Source of the DNA: Thermomonospora catenispora
GTDB taxonomy: Bacteria; Actinomycetota; Actinomycetes; Streptosporangiales; Streptosporangiaceae
NCBI RefSeq assembly: GCF_006363815.1
Contig: NZ_RRYT01000009.1
Coordinates: forward strand, 1 to 64,000
DNA length: 64,000 nt
Direction: 5' to 3'
Shown here piece by piece: positions 44,319 through 54,015 of the stretch. The notes below the pieces were generated by a model. The model was given only the letters and a program-made list of their open reading frames with translations, made no database searches and was not told the origin of the DNA. The stretch's first letter is position 1; each line of letters opens with the position of its first letter. The position numbers and the translations under genes were made by a program.

Positions 44319-44927
44319 ATGCCCACCCGTTCCCCGGCCCGCCCGATCACGCCCGGCGCCGTCGTGCCGGCCCGCGAGCTCGTCGCCGTCGACGGCGAGC
44401 GGGTCCCCGTGCCCGACCCGGACGGCCCGGTCCATCTGCAGTTCCGCCGGTTCGCCGGCTGCCCGGTCTGCAGCCTGCACCTGCGCCCGATCGCCCGGCG
44501 GCACGCGGAGATCGCCGCGGCGGGGGTGCGCGAGGCGGCGGTGTTCCACTCCTCCGCCGAGGAGCTGCGCCCCCATGTCGCCCACCTGCCGTTCCCGGTG
44601 ATCGCCGATCCGGACAAGCGGCTGTACGCGGAGTTCGGCGTGGAGTCGGCGAAGCGGTCGCTGCTGGACCCGCGCGCCTGGCGGCACATCGTCACCGCGG
44701 TGACGACGGCGCTGGTGCGGCGCGACCGGACTCCCCCGCCACGGCCGCGGGGCGGGCGGTTCGGACTGCCCGCCGACTTCCTGATCGGCCCGGACGGGCG
44801 GGTGCTGGCCGTCAAGTACGGCGAGCACGTCTACGACCAGTGGTCGGTGGAGGAGATCCTGCATCTGGCGCGGACCGCCGTCAGCGCGGGGACATCCCCC
44901 GCAGCACCAGCTCCAGACTCCGTCTGA
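44319..44927 (+). CDS. Peroxiredoxin-like protein (AhpC/TSA superfamily)
   Basis: A 202-residue thioredoxin-fold protein. The active-site segment is FAGCPVCSLHLRPI near residue 48, a CxxC variant of the peroxiredoxin centre; PFPVIADPDKRLYAEFGVE and FLIGPDGRVLAVKYGEHVYDQW are typical of the redoxin family. It probably reduces peroxides or protein disulfides in the cytosol. It is preceded by tandem operators and its last 47 bases overlap the convergent TetR gene. Confidence 0.83.
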   Translation: MPTRSPARPITPGAVVPARELVAVDGERVPVPDPDGPVHLQFRRFAGCPVCSLHLRPIARRHAEIAAAGVREAAVFHSSAEELRPHVAHLPFPVIADPDKRLYAEFGVESAKRSLLDPRAWRHIVTAVTTALVRRDRTPPPRPRGGRFGLPADFLIGPDGRVLAVKYGEHVYDQWSVEEILHLARTAVSAGTSPAAPAPDSV

Positions 44928-45495
44928 ACTCCTCGTCGGAGGCGATCGACCGGGCGTGCCGGGCGGTGTCGGCCAGCAGCGGGAACTCCTCCTCCGGCAG
45001 CGCCGCCAGCGCGGCGGTGCCGGGGCCGCTCAACGGGCCGAACCGCGTCAGCACCAGCGATCCGAACAGCTGGCCGAGCAGGGCGCGCAGGGCCACGGCC
45101 CGCCGCTCGCCGACGAACCCCGCCTCGGCCAGCACCTCCAGCAGCGCCTCGGCGAACCGCAGTGCGGCGGGCGCGGTGTGCCGGTGCATCAAGGCCAACG
45201 GCACCGCCGCCGGGTGCTCCCCGATCGCCGCGCGGGCCCGCTCGCACAGCGCCATGACGCGCTCCCGCCAGGAGGCCGCGGCGGGCGGCGTGACGTCCAC
45301 CGACGCCAGCATGTGGTCCACGACCAGGCTCTCCAGGTGCTCGCGGCCGTCGACGTAGCGGTAGAGCGCCATCGTGCTGACGCCGATCTCCTCGGCGACC
45401 GCCCGCATGGTCAGCCCGTCCTGGCCGTCCCGGTCGAGGACGGCCAGGGCGGCCGCGGCGATCCGGGCCTCGGTGAGCGACCGTGGACGTGGCAC
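44881..45495 (-). CDS. TetR-family repressor
   Basis: A 204-residue regulator. Residues 5-60 form the helix-turn-helix (LTEARIAAAALAVLDRDGQDGLTMRAVAEEIGVSTMALYRYVDGREHL); the remainder is a TetR C-terminal ligand domain with EFPLLADTARHARSIASDEEFRRSLELVLRG. Start at GTG 45493-45495 gives the usual short N-terminus. It is convergent with the peroxiredoxin-like gene and divergent from the MauA-like operon. GAGCGTAG, half of the operator near 44259, lies 8 bases upstream of its start, which suggests autoregulation. Confidence 0.87.
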   Translation of the reverse strand: MPRPRSLTEARIAAAALAVLDRDGQDGLTMRAVAEEIGVSTMALYRYVDGREHLESLVVDHMLASVDVTPPAAASWRERVMALCERARAAIGEHPAAVPLALMHRHTAPAALRFAEALLEVLAEAGFVGERRAVALRALLGQLFGSLVLTRFGPLSGPGTAALAALPEEEFPLLADTARHARSIASDEEFRRSLELVLRGMSPR

Positions 45496-45622
45496 GCCGG
45501 TAGAGCGTAGCGGGACGCGGCGTCCGGGGCCGTGTTCACCCAGAGACGAAGACCGCCCCTTCTCCCCACGACGACGGAACGAACATGTACGATCACCGTC
45601 TGTTCCTACGGAAAGGGGCGGC

Positions 45623-46369
45623 ATGACCGTGACGGGGGAAGGCGAGGCCATCCACCGGACACTGGACGGCACCGTGATCACGTTGGCCGGGGACCTGGAT
45701 CTGAGCGCCCCCTACTCGTCGGTGGTCCGGTTGGGCTTCATGCGGAGGCTGCACGAGCTGACCGCGGTGGATCGGGCGTTCGTCGCGGACTGGGCGCAGG
45801 GCCTCGGGGTGGACCGGCTGACCGAGGAGTACCGGATGCAGGGCGGCCGGCTGCGGATCGGGACGACCGTGGTCCGCGACGAGAGCCTGGCGGACTTCCC
45901 CGAACACCAACGGCGCGCGGGGACCGAGCGGGTGCTGGCGGCGGCGTGGGAGGGCCGGCGGCACGCGGTGTGCGCGCACTTCTATCACGCCCGCCCGGCC
46001 GACGCGATCCGGCTGTTCGCGGCGCTGCAGATCACCGAGCATCCGGACGGCGCCGCACTGACCCCCAGGACCCGGCACGGCGCGGTGATCGCCGAGACCG
46101 CCTCGCTGGTCAAGGACGTCCCGGGGATCGGCCTGCTGGAGATCAGCCCGCTGAACCGGGAGACGGCGCGCCGGCTGCCCGCCCACCGCGGCACCCGGCT
46201 GCGCACCGGGGAGCTGTACCGCGACACCCACGAGGACGGCGGCATCTACTTCGTGATGACCACCCCCACCGCGGTGGTGACCGTGCTGCCCGACGCGGAG
46301 GAGGCGCCGCAGGCCCCCACCCTGCTGGACCGGCTGACGGTGTCCGCCGCCCTGAAGGAGACGCCGTGA
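45623..46369 (+). CDS. Unknown cytosolic protein, first gene of the MauA-like operon
   Basis: A 248-residue protein without signal peptide or membrane helix. I do not recognise a family. It has a beta-rich opening (IHRTLDGTVITLAGDLDLSAPYSSVVRLGFMRRLHEL), a central part with two His and one Cys near HAVCAHFYHARPAD, and a C-terminal stretch ending GGIYFVMTTPTAVVTVLP. It is not a beta-propeller, so it does not replace the missing MADH heavy chain. GAAAGGGGC precedes the ATG. Its TGA overlaps the start of the MauE-like gene (GTGA), which ties its function to the operon. Confidence 0.7.
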   Translation: MTVTGEGEAIHRTLDGTVITLAGDLDLSAPYSSVVRLGFMRRLHELTAVDRAFVADWAQGLGVDRLTEEYRMQGGRLRIGTTVVRDESLADFPEHQRRAGTERVLAAAWEGRRHAVCAHFYHARPADAIRLFAALQITEHPDGAALTPRTRHGAVIAETASLVKDVPGIGLLEISPLNRETARRLPAHRGTRLRTGELYRDTHEDGGIYFVMTTPTAVVTVLPDAEEAPQAPTLLDRLTVSAALKETP

Positions 46370-46944
46370 TCGCGGCGCTCACGGCGGTGGCGGCGTGCAC
46401 GGTGACGGGCGTGCTGCTGCTGGGATTCCTCGAGCATCTGCGCGCCCCGCACGCCCTGCCCCGGGCGCTGGCCGGGCACGGCACGGTGCCGCTCCCCCTG
46501 GTGCGTCCGCTGGCGGCGCTCGTGGTGGCGGCGGAGGGCCTGCTGGCGGCGGCGCTGACGAGCGCCGTGGCGACGGGCGCGGACCGATTGCCGGAGACGC
46601 TGGTCGCGGCGGGGGTGCTGCTGGCGGTGTACGCGACCTACGCGCACCGGCTGCTGCGGAACGCGCGGAGCAGGGCGGTGCCGTGCGGCTGCTCGGGGGC
46701 CGACACCGCCGTGAGCGGCTGGGTGGTGCTGCGGGCGGGCGCGCCGTCGGCGCTGGCGCTGGCCGCGGCGCCGGCCGCGGCGGCGATCGCGCTCCCCGCC
46801 GCGCCGTCCGTCGAGTTCGTCCAGGCGGCGCTGGCCGGAGCCGTGTTCGCGGTGCTGCTGTGGGCGCTGCCGGAGGCGATGGAGCGTCCGGACGCCCGGG
46901 AGCGAGGAAGCCGATGGGCCCACGGGGAGCACGGGAGGGCGTGA
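46366..46944 (+). CDS. mauE: MauE-like redox-associated membrane protein
   Basis: A 192-residue protein with about five membrane helices and the MauE/DoxX pattern: GFLEHLRAPHALPRAL, a helix with EGLLAAAL, then AVYATYAHRLLRNARSRAVPCGCSGADTAVSGWVVLRAG. The CGC in VPCGCSG matches the conserved cysteine pair of MauE. In methylamine utilisation clusters MauE helps fold the disulfide-rich light chain together with MauD. GTG start overlaps the previous stop. Confidence 0.82.
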   Translation: MIAALTAVAACTVTGVLLLGFLEHLRAPHALPRALAGHGTVPLPLVRPLAALVVAAEGLLAAALTSAVATGADRLPETLVAAGVLLAVYATYAHRLLRNARSRAVPCGCSGADTAVSGWVVLRAGAPSALALAAAPAAAAIALPAAPSVEFVQAALAGAVFAVLLWALPEAMERPDARERGSRWAHGEHGRA

Positions 46945-47465
46945 TGGATTTCCAGACCACCATCGTGTTACTGACCTGGGCGGCGATCGCCTTGCTTGCG
47001 TTCGTGGTGGCCGGCCTGGTGCGGCGGGTGCACCTGCTGGCCGGCGGAGGCCGCCCGGCCGATCCGGGACCGGCCGTGGGAGCGCCGGCCCCGCACTTCG
47101 CGCGGCTGGCGCCGGACCCGGCGGCCGAGCGGACCCTGTTGCTGTTCCTGGACGCCGACTGCGGGGCGTGTCCGCGGGTGCTGGCGGAGCTGCGGGCGAT
47201 CCGCGCCGAGCGGGGCCGGCCGCTGCCGGTCGCCGCGCTCTATGCGGGCCGCGCCCCTCGGGAGCCGGCCGAGGACGTCGCGGTGCACGCCGAGGAGGCC
47301 TCGTTGTTCGAGGAGTACCGGATCCCCGCGGTGCCGTTCGCGGTGCTGGTCGACCGGTCCGGACGGGTCCGCGCCGCCCGGCCGGTGGGCTCGCCCGAGG
47401 CGCTGCGGGAGCTGCTCGCCGAGACCGGCGAGGGCCGGGCGACGGTGCCGGGGAGGTCGTCGTGA
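46944..47465 (+). CDS. mauD: MauD-like membrane-anchored thioredoxin
   Basis: A 173-residue protein with an N-terminal membrane anchor (TIVLLTWAAIALLAFVVAGLV) and an extracytoplasmic thioredoxin domain: PAPHFARLAP, LLLFLDADCGACPRVLAEL (active-site CGAC), and EEYRIPAVPFAVLVDRSGRVRAARPVG (cis-Pro in VPF). MauD proteins act on the disulfides of the methylamine dehydrogenase light chain. It overlaps the MauE-like gene by 1 base and the exported-protein gene by 4. Confidence 0.85.
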   Translation: MDFQTTIVLLTWAAIALLAFVVAGLVRRVHLLAGGGRPADPGPAVGAPAPHFARLAPDPAAERTLLLFLDADCGACPRVLAELRAIRAERGRPLPVAALYAGRAPREPAEDVAVHAEEASLFEEYRIPAVPFAVLVDRSGRVRAARPVGSPEALRELLAETGEGRATVPGRSS

Positions 47466-48022
47466 CCGAACGGGCCGAGAGGCGGATCCGGGTGGAGGAC
47501 GTCGTCCCGCTGTACGGGCCGGTGCCGCCGGGGACCCCGCGCGCCCGCCGGCGGATCCCGCGGACCGGACGGCGACCGAGCCGGCGCTCGCTGCTGAGCG
47601 GGATCGCCGCCGCCGGCTTCGGACTGGGCATGGCGGTGCTGGGGGTGTTCCCGGCCGCCCGCGAGGTCCCGGCCGATGAGTTCGACGAGTACTACGAGAT
47701 CAAGCCGCTGCCCTGCCCGTCGTACGCCGCCGACCACGACTGCTCGCCGGGCTGCGGCCCGAGCCGGGTCTGCGCCTCCTGCTGCCGCACCGAGGGCAAG
47801 CGGCGCGGCTACCACCATTCGAGCGTGTCCAAGCCGAACCACAAGCTGCGGCCCAACGAGTGCTACGGCGGATGGGCCGACGGGTGGCTGTGGAAGTTCA
47901 AGGGCGAGTGCGGCCCCTGCGCCGAGTACCGGACGTACCGCTGCCACGACGGCTGGCGGCGCAACGGGCCGAAACGGCCGTATTACCGGACCGTCTGCCG
48001 TTGGACGGTGGAATGCCAGTGA
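47462..48022 (+). CDS. Tat-exported 12-cysteine protein, methylamine dehydrogenase light-chain-like
   Basis: A 186-residue protein. A twin-arginine signal (PSRRSLLSG and a hydrophobic stretch, residues 36-62) targets it folded through Tat. The mature part (about 120 residues) has exactly 12 cysteines, the number that forms six disulfides in the MauA light chain, in clusters CPSYAADHDCSPGC, RVCASCC, ECGPCAEY and CRWTVEC, and five tryptophans (GGW, DGWLW, HDGW, CRW), candidates for a tryptophan tryptophylquinone. The MauE/MauD neighbours support the assignment. There is no MauB heavy chain or MauG in this window. The partner and substrate are unknown. Confidence 0.75.
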   Translation: MTERAERRIRVEDVVPLYGPVPPGTPRARRRIPRTGRRPSRRSLLSGIAAAGFGLGMAVLGVFPAAREVPADEFDEYYEIKPLPCPSYAADHDCSPGCGPSRVCASCCRTEGKRRGYHHSSVSKPNHKLRPNECYGGWADGWLWKFKGECGPCAEYRTYRCHDGWRRNGPKRPYYRTVCRWTVECQ

Positions 48023-48762
48023 CCTCCGCGACCGCCGGGGCGGTGCGGCGGGCGATCACCGACCCGCTGGTCCCCGTCGTGCTGGTGGCGATGGCCGCGG
48101 TGGCGGCGGCCGCTCGCGACAGCATGGTGCTGGGCTGGGCGACGGTGGGCGCGCTCGCCGGGTACTCGTTGTCCGGGTCGGTTTGAACGCACAACAGCAA
48201 CGCCGTGCTGTTCTCGCCAGGTTGGCGAGCCGCGTCGGGGCAGGGTTCGATCCTCGCCTTCTTCACCGCGGGGCTGCTCCTCGGGGGCGCCCTGTCGGGT
48301 CTGGCGGTGTGGCTGCTGTCGGGGCTGTCGGAGCCGATCCCCCAGGGCGGCCGGGCCGCCGCCGTCGCCGCGGTCGCGGCGACGGGGGTGCTGCGCGAGT
48401 TCGGCGTGCTGCGGTTGTCGCTGCCGCAGAACGCCCGGCAGATCCCGCTGGAGGTGCTGCAGCGGCGTCCGCGGCTGGGCCCGATGCAGTTCGGGTTCGA
48501 GCTGGGCACCGGGGTGCGCACGTACGTGACGTCGTCGGCCCCGTACATGGCGGCGCTGGCGCTGCTGCTGAGCCATCCGGCCCTGGCGGCGGCGACGGCG
48601 GCCGGGCTGGGGTTCGGGCTGGGCCGGGCGCTGACGGCGGCGACCGTGCTGTGGAGCCGTGATCCGGAGTGGAACGCCCGCGCCGCCGCCCGCATGCCGC
48701 TGCTGACCAGGCTCGCCGTCACGGCGCTCGCCGCGGCCCTGCTGACGGCGGCGGTCGGGTAG
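48013..48762 (+). pseudogene. Membrane protein interrupted by in-frame TGA (or two coupled ORFs)
   Basis: An open frame of 250 codons is split by a single TGA at 48184-48186. The first part (57 aa, ATG 48013, overlapping the previous gene by 10 bases) has one or two helices ending in LAGYSLSGSV; the second, from GTG 48205 or earlier, has FFTAGLLLGGALSGLAVWLL and a conserved-looking FGFELGTGVRTYVTSSAPYMAALALLL. Both halves read in the same frame as one multi-pass membrane protein at the end of the MauA-like operon. The join uses rare codons (CCA, GGT, CGA) and two abutting hairpins, so it may be a small insertion. If the break is recoded, or the second half is restarted at GTG 48205, the gene may still be functional. 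Confidence 0.6.
48193..48229 (+). other. Two back-to-back perfect hairpins directly after the TGA
   Basis: AACAGCA/TGCTGTT (7-bp stem, 6-base loop, 48193-48212) and CTCGCCA/TGGCGAG (7-bp stem, 3-base loop, 48213-48229) touch without any spacer. They begin 6 bases after the TGA, and the GTG restart (48205) lies at the end of the first loop. No U-run follows. Possible roles are insertion element, recoding signal or attenuator. Confidence 0.6.
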
Positions 48763-48969
48763 CCGGCCGGGGACCGACGCCCGTCCCGGGGCCTTCCCAC
48801 GGGGCGGCGCCGGGGCATGGGCGTTTTCCCCGCGGAGGGGCGGCGCATCGGCCTACAGTGAGCGGGGCCGCCCGGCGGGACGGCACGCGGGGACGGCTCG
48901 CCGGGCGGGTGCTCGGCACCCTCGGCCCGGACTCGCCCGCCCCATGCCCAGGCACCCGGAGAGACAGTC

Positions 48970-49716
48970 ATGGCATCCCGTGCCCGCACCCCCCGGCATC
49001 GCCGCCGCACGTCCCGCTCCCGCCGCCGGTCCCGGCGCCGACGGCGCGGCGCCGGCCGGCTCGGCGGCGCTCTGAGCGCGCTCCTGGGCCTGACGGCCAC
49101 GGCGGGGCTGCTGGCGGCGCTGGATGCGGGCGCGTCGTTGCACCGCCAGGTCGCCCATGTCACCGGCCCCTCCCCCATGCCGCCGGCGACCGACCGTCCG
49201 GCCGCCGGCCGACCGGTGACGGTCGCCACCCCCGAAGGCGACCGGTACACGATGGCGGCGGTGCGGACCGGGGTCGAGCGGGCGCCGCTGCCCGGGCTGC
49301 CCGCGCCGCCGCCGGGCAAGGGGTATGCGTTCGCCGACTACGTGCTCACCAATCCGCATCACCGTCCGCTCCCGCTGGTCTTCCCGCCGGGTCTGCTGCT
49401 GCGGCGGACGGCGGTGCCGGCGGAGCACGCCGAGCGCTGCGTGTTCCGGTTCGGCGCCCCGGAGAGGCTGTGCGAGCCGCCGGGCCGCAGCCGGGTGATC
49501 GCCCGGTTGCGGGGGTCGCAAGGGCCGATCCGCATCGGCTCCGGCGTCCATCTGGCGCCCCGGTCCTCATGCCTGGTCCGGGTGGTGGCCGACGCGCCGG
49601 TGCCCGAGTCCCTGGACCGGGGGGACATGGCGCTGTACGTATGGCGGGTGCGGTTCACCGGCGACGGGATCGCCCGCCGGATCCCCCTCCCGGAGGACCG
49701 GGCGCCGGACGGGTGA
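48970..49716 (+). CDS. Membrane-anchored extracytoplasmic protein, 248 aa
   Basis: A very basic 30-residue N-terminus (RRRSRRRRRGAG) precedes one membrane helix (LGGALSALLGLTATAGLLAALDAG); the remaining 190 residues should lie outside the cell. It has a beta-like domain with a pair of cysteines (ERCVFRF, RLCEPPG) and a third in SSCLVRV. No family recognised. Similar anchored proteins with an Arg-rich N-tail exist in actinomycetes. Convergent with the TetR gene behind a hairpin. Confidence 0.65.
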   Translation: MASRARTPRHRRRTSRSRRRSRRRRRGAGRLGGALSALLGLTATAGLLAALDAGASLHRQVAHVTGPSPMPPATDRPAAGRPVTVATPEGDRYTMAAVRTGVERAPLPGLPAPPPGKGYAFADYVLTNPHHRPLPLVFPPGLLLRRTAVPAEHAERCVFRFGAPERLCEPPGRSRVIARLRGSQGPIRIGSGVHLAPRSSCLVRVVADAPVPESLDRGDMALYVWRVRFTGDGIARRIPLPEDRAPDG

Positions 49717-49727
49717 GCCCCGATGCC

Positions 49728-49772
49728 GCCCGCCGCGGCCGAGGCGCCGCGGCGCCGGAGGGGGCGGCGGGC
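49728..49772. terminator. Convergent-gap hairpin
   Basis: GCCCGCCGC (49728-49736) pairs with GCGGCGGGC (49764-49772); a smaller GGCGCC palindrome sits in the loop. Lies between the membrane-anchored protein gene and the TetR gene. Confidence 0.5.
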
Positions 49773-49774
49773 TC

Positions 49775-50347
49775 TCAGGGGCGGGCGGCGCGGTGCAGGG
49801 CGGCGGAGGCCATGGCGCACAGCAGCTTCCCCATCGCGGCCCGGTCGAGCGCGCCCGCGCTGTGCGGGGTGGAGTTGAGCAGGCCGAAGACGGCGTGCAC
49901 GGCGGCGCGGGCGCGTTCGGCGGGCATGTCGTGCAGCCGGCACAGCACGCCCACCCACTCTTCGACATAGGCGCGCTGGGCGCGGCGGATCTCGTGCCGC
50001 TGCGGCTCGGGCACGTTGTCCAGCTCCCGCTCGTGCACGGTGATCAGCTGCGGGTTGTCGAGCGCGAAGTCCACGTGCCACTCCAGCAGGGCGTCCAGGG
50101 CCCGCGCCGGGTCGGGGAGGGCGGCGCGGCGGACGCCCTCCTCCAGCAGCCGCCGGCTGATGTCCAGCAGGATCTCCGCCAGCAATGCGTCCTTGCCGCG
50201 GAAGTGCCGGTACAGCGCGGGCCCGGTCAGCCCGACCGCGCGGCCCAGATCGGCGATGGACACGCCGTGGTAGCCGCGGCGGGCGAACAGGTCCGCGGCG
50301 GCGGCCAGGATCTCGGCGCGCCGGGTGGGAGCGGGGGCCTGGGTCAT
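49775..50347 (-). CDS. TetR-family repressor of the leucine/isovalerate operon
   Basis: A 190-residue regulator with the TetR helix-turn-helix ([48 protein letters not shown]) and a C-terminal ligand domain of the type found next to acyl-CoA dehydrogenase operons (WHVDFALDNPQLITVHERELDNVPE). It is divergent from the carboxylase operon, with two perfect palindromes between, so it most likely represses both directions and responds to an acyl-CoA. ATG start at 50345-50347. Confidence 0.9.
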   Translation of the reverse strand: MTQAPAPTRRAEILAAAADLFARRGYHGVSIADLGRAVGLTGPALYRHFRGKDALLAEILLDISRRLLEEGVRRAALPDPARALDALLEWHVDFALDNPQLITVHERELDNVPEPQRHEIRRAQRAYVEEWVGVLCRLHDMPAERARAAVHAVFGLLNSTPHSAGALDRAAMGKLLCAMASAALHRAARP

Positions 50348-50368
50348 GGTCCGAGTCTAGACGAGCAG

Positions 50369-50386
50369 TGTTAATGTTCATTAACA
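50369..50386. promoter_or_regulatory. Operator 1 (perfect 18-bp palindrome)
   Basis: TGTTAATG, TT, CATTAACA: exact dyad, 22 bases upstream of the TetR start and 40 upstream of the carboxylase gene. Confidence 0.75.
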
Positions 50387-50394
50387 TCGCCGTT

Positions 50395-50410
50395 GTTAAC
50401 GTTCGTTAAC
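50395..50410. promoter_or_regulatory. Operator 2 (perfect 16-bp palindrome)
   Basis: GTTAACG, TT, CGTTAAC: same GTTAA core and TT centre as operator 1, 25 bases away and 15 bases before the carboxylase ATG. Confidence 0.75.
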
Positions 50411-50425
50411 TCGCTGGGAGTTGGG

Positions 50426-52039
<1,614 letters not shown>

Positions 52040-52044
52040 GGGCC

Positions 52045-54015
52045 ATGTTCCAGACAGTTCTGATCGCCAACCGGGGCGAGATCGCCGTCCGGATCGCCCG
52101 CACGCTGCGGCGGCTGGGCATCCGATCGGTCGCCGTGCACAGCGACGCCGACGCCGGGGCCCGGCACGTGCGGGAGGCCGACGAGGCGGTGCGGATCCCC
52201 GACTACCTGGACATCGCCGCGGTCGTGGAGGCCGCGCGACGGACCGGGGCGCAGGCCGTGCACCCGGGTTACGGGTTCCTGGCGGAGAACACCGCGTTCG
52301 CCGCGGCCTGCGCCGAGGCGGGGCTGGTGTTCGTGGGGCCGCCCGCCGAGGCGATCGAGGCGATGGGCGACAAGATCCGCGCCAAACGGACGGTGTCGGC
52401 GGCGGGGGTGCCGGTGGTGCCCGGCCGGGACGAGCCGGGCCTGTCGGACGCCGAGCTGGCCGAGGCCGCCCTCCAGGTGGGGCTGCCGGTGCTGCTCAAG
52501 CCGTCGGCGGGCGGCGGAGGCAAGGGCATGCGGCTGGTGCGCGACGCCGCCGAGCTGGCCGGGGCGATCGAGGCGGCCCGCCGGGAGGCGCGCGGGGCGT
52601 TCGGCGACGACACGCTGCTGGTGGAGCGGTTCATCGAGAACCCCCGGCACATCGAGGTCCAGGTGTTCGCCGACGCCCACGGCAACGTGGTGCACCTGGG
52701 CGAACGCGAGTGCAGCCTGCAGCGCCGCCACCAGAAGATCCTCGAGGAGGCGCCGAGCCCGCTGCTGGACGCCGCCCGGCGGGAGCGGATGGGCGCCGCC
52801 GCCTGCGCCGTCGCCCGCGCGGTCGGCTACGTGGGCGCGGGCACGGTGGAGTACATCGTGTCGGCGGACCGGCCGGATGAGTACTTCTTCATGGAGATGA
52901 ACACCCGGCTGCAGGTCGAGCACCCGGTCACCGAGCTGGTCACCGGCCTGGACCTGGTGGAGCTGCAGCTGCGGGTCGCCGCCGGGGAGCCGCTGCCGCT
53001 GACCCAGGACGAGGTGCGGATGGACGGCCATGCGATCGAGGCCCGCGTCTACGCCGAGGACCCGGCCCGCGGCTTCCTGCCCACCGGCGGACGGGTGCTG
53101 GCGCTGGCCGAGCCGTCCGGGCCGGGCGTGCGGGTCGACTCGGGGATCCGCACGGGCGACGAGGTCGGCGGCTCCTACGACCCGATGCTGGCCAAGGTGA
53201 TCGTCTGGGGCGAGGACCGGGCCGCGGCGCTGCGCCGCCTGGACCGGGCGCTGGCCTCCTGCACCCTCCTGGGGGTGCCGTCCAACATCGCGTTCCTGCG
53301 GACGCTGGCGGCCCATCCGGACGTGGCGGCGGGCCGGCTGGACACCGGGCTGGTGGAGCGGTCGCTGGAGGACCTGATCGACGGGGAGGCGCCCGAGGAG
53401 GTCCTGGCCGCCGCCGCCCTGGAGCGCACCCTCGCGCTGGAGACCGGGGACCCCGATCCGTGGGCGATCCCGGACGGCTGGCGGCTGGGCGGCGTGCGGG
53501 CGTGGACGTCGTGGATCATCACCCCCTCCGGCGGCGCGCCGGTCGAGGTCCGCGTGCGGGGCCGCGCCCACGACGCCGAGGTGCGGGTCGGGGACGGCGC
53601 GGCGCGGCCGGCGGCGCTGCGCCGCGACGGCGACCGGCTGTTCCTGTCGCTCGAGGGGCGTTCGACGGCGTTCGCCTGGGCCCGGGACGGGGAGGTGCTG
53701 TGGCTGGGCCGCGAAGGGCGCGCCTGGGCGCTGGCCGAGCACGTGCGCGGTGAGGAGGCCGGTGCGGGCGCGGGCGGTACGGGCGACGGCGTGCTGCGCA
53801 GCCCGATGCCGGGCACCGTCATCGCCGTCAAGGCCGCCGAGGGCGACCGCGTCACCGCGGGCCAGCCGGTGGTCGTCGTGGAGGCCATGAAGATGGAGCA
53901 CACCGTCACCGCCCCCGTGGACGGGGTGGTGTCCCGGATCGCCGTCCGGCCGGGGGCCGGGGTGGCGCTGGACGCCGTGCTCGCCGAGATCACCCCACAG
54001 GAGGCCGAGTCATGA
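52045..54015 (+). CDS. mccA: Methylcrotonyl-CoA carboxylase alpha subunit (biotin carboxylase + BCCP)
   Basis: A 656-residue protein with biotin carboxylase domain ([36 protein letters not shown]-grasp [28 protein letters not shown]), a central MCC-like domain, and a C-terminal biotinyl domain with the biotinylated lysine in EAMKMEHT. It carboxylates biotin with bicarbonate and ATP for the adjacent beta subunit. It starts 5 bases after the beta gene and overlaps the HMG-CoA lyase start. Confidence 0.92.
   Translation: MFQTVLIANRGEIAVRIARTLRRLGIRSVAVHSDADAGARHVREADEAVRIPDYLDIAAVVEAARRTGAQAVHPGYGFLAENTAFAAACAEAGLVFVGPPAEAIEAMGDKIRAKRTVSAAGVPVVPGRDEPGLSDAELAEAALQVGLPVLLKPSAGGGGKGMRLVRDAAELAGAIEAARREARGAFGDDTLLVERFIENPRHIEVQVFADAHGNVVHLGERECSLQRRHQKILEEAPSPLLDAARRERMGAAACAVARAVGYVGAGTVEYIVSADRPDEYFFMEMNTRLQVEHPVTELVTGLDLVELQLRVAAGEPLPLTQDEVRMDGHAIEARVYAEDPARGFLPTGGRVLALAEPSGPGVRVDSGIRTGDEVGGSYDPMLAKVIVWGEDRAAALRRLDRALASCTLLGVPSNIAFLRTLAAHPDVAAGRLDTGLVERSLEDLIDGEAPEEVLAAAALERTLALETGDPDPWAIPDGWRLGGVRAWTSWIITPSGGAPVEVRVRGRAHDAEVRVGDGAARPAALRRDGDRLFLSLEGRSTAFAWARDGEVLWLGREGRAWALAEHVRGEEAGAGAGGTGDGVLRSPMPGTVIAVKAAEGDRVTAGQPVVVVEAMKMEHTVTAPVDGVVSRIAVRPGAGVALDAVLAEITPQEAES

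Noticed and set aside
48184-48186. TGA as a selenocysteine codon
   Set aside because: Not accepted as the main reading: the surrounding residues (GSV and THNS) do not resemble a redox motif, homologous Cys is not evident, and no SelB or tRNA-Sec gene is visible here; kept only as an alternative in the findings.
48235-48260. GGGTTCGATCC resembling a tRNA T-loop after the hairpins
   Set aside because: The flanking bases do not form a 5-bp T-stem, and no acceptor stem or anticodon arm fits the hairpins upstream.
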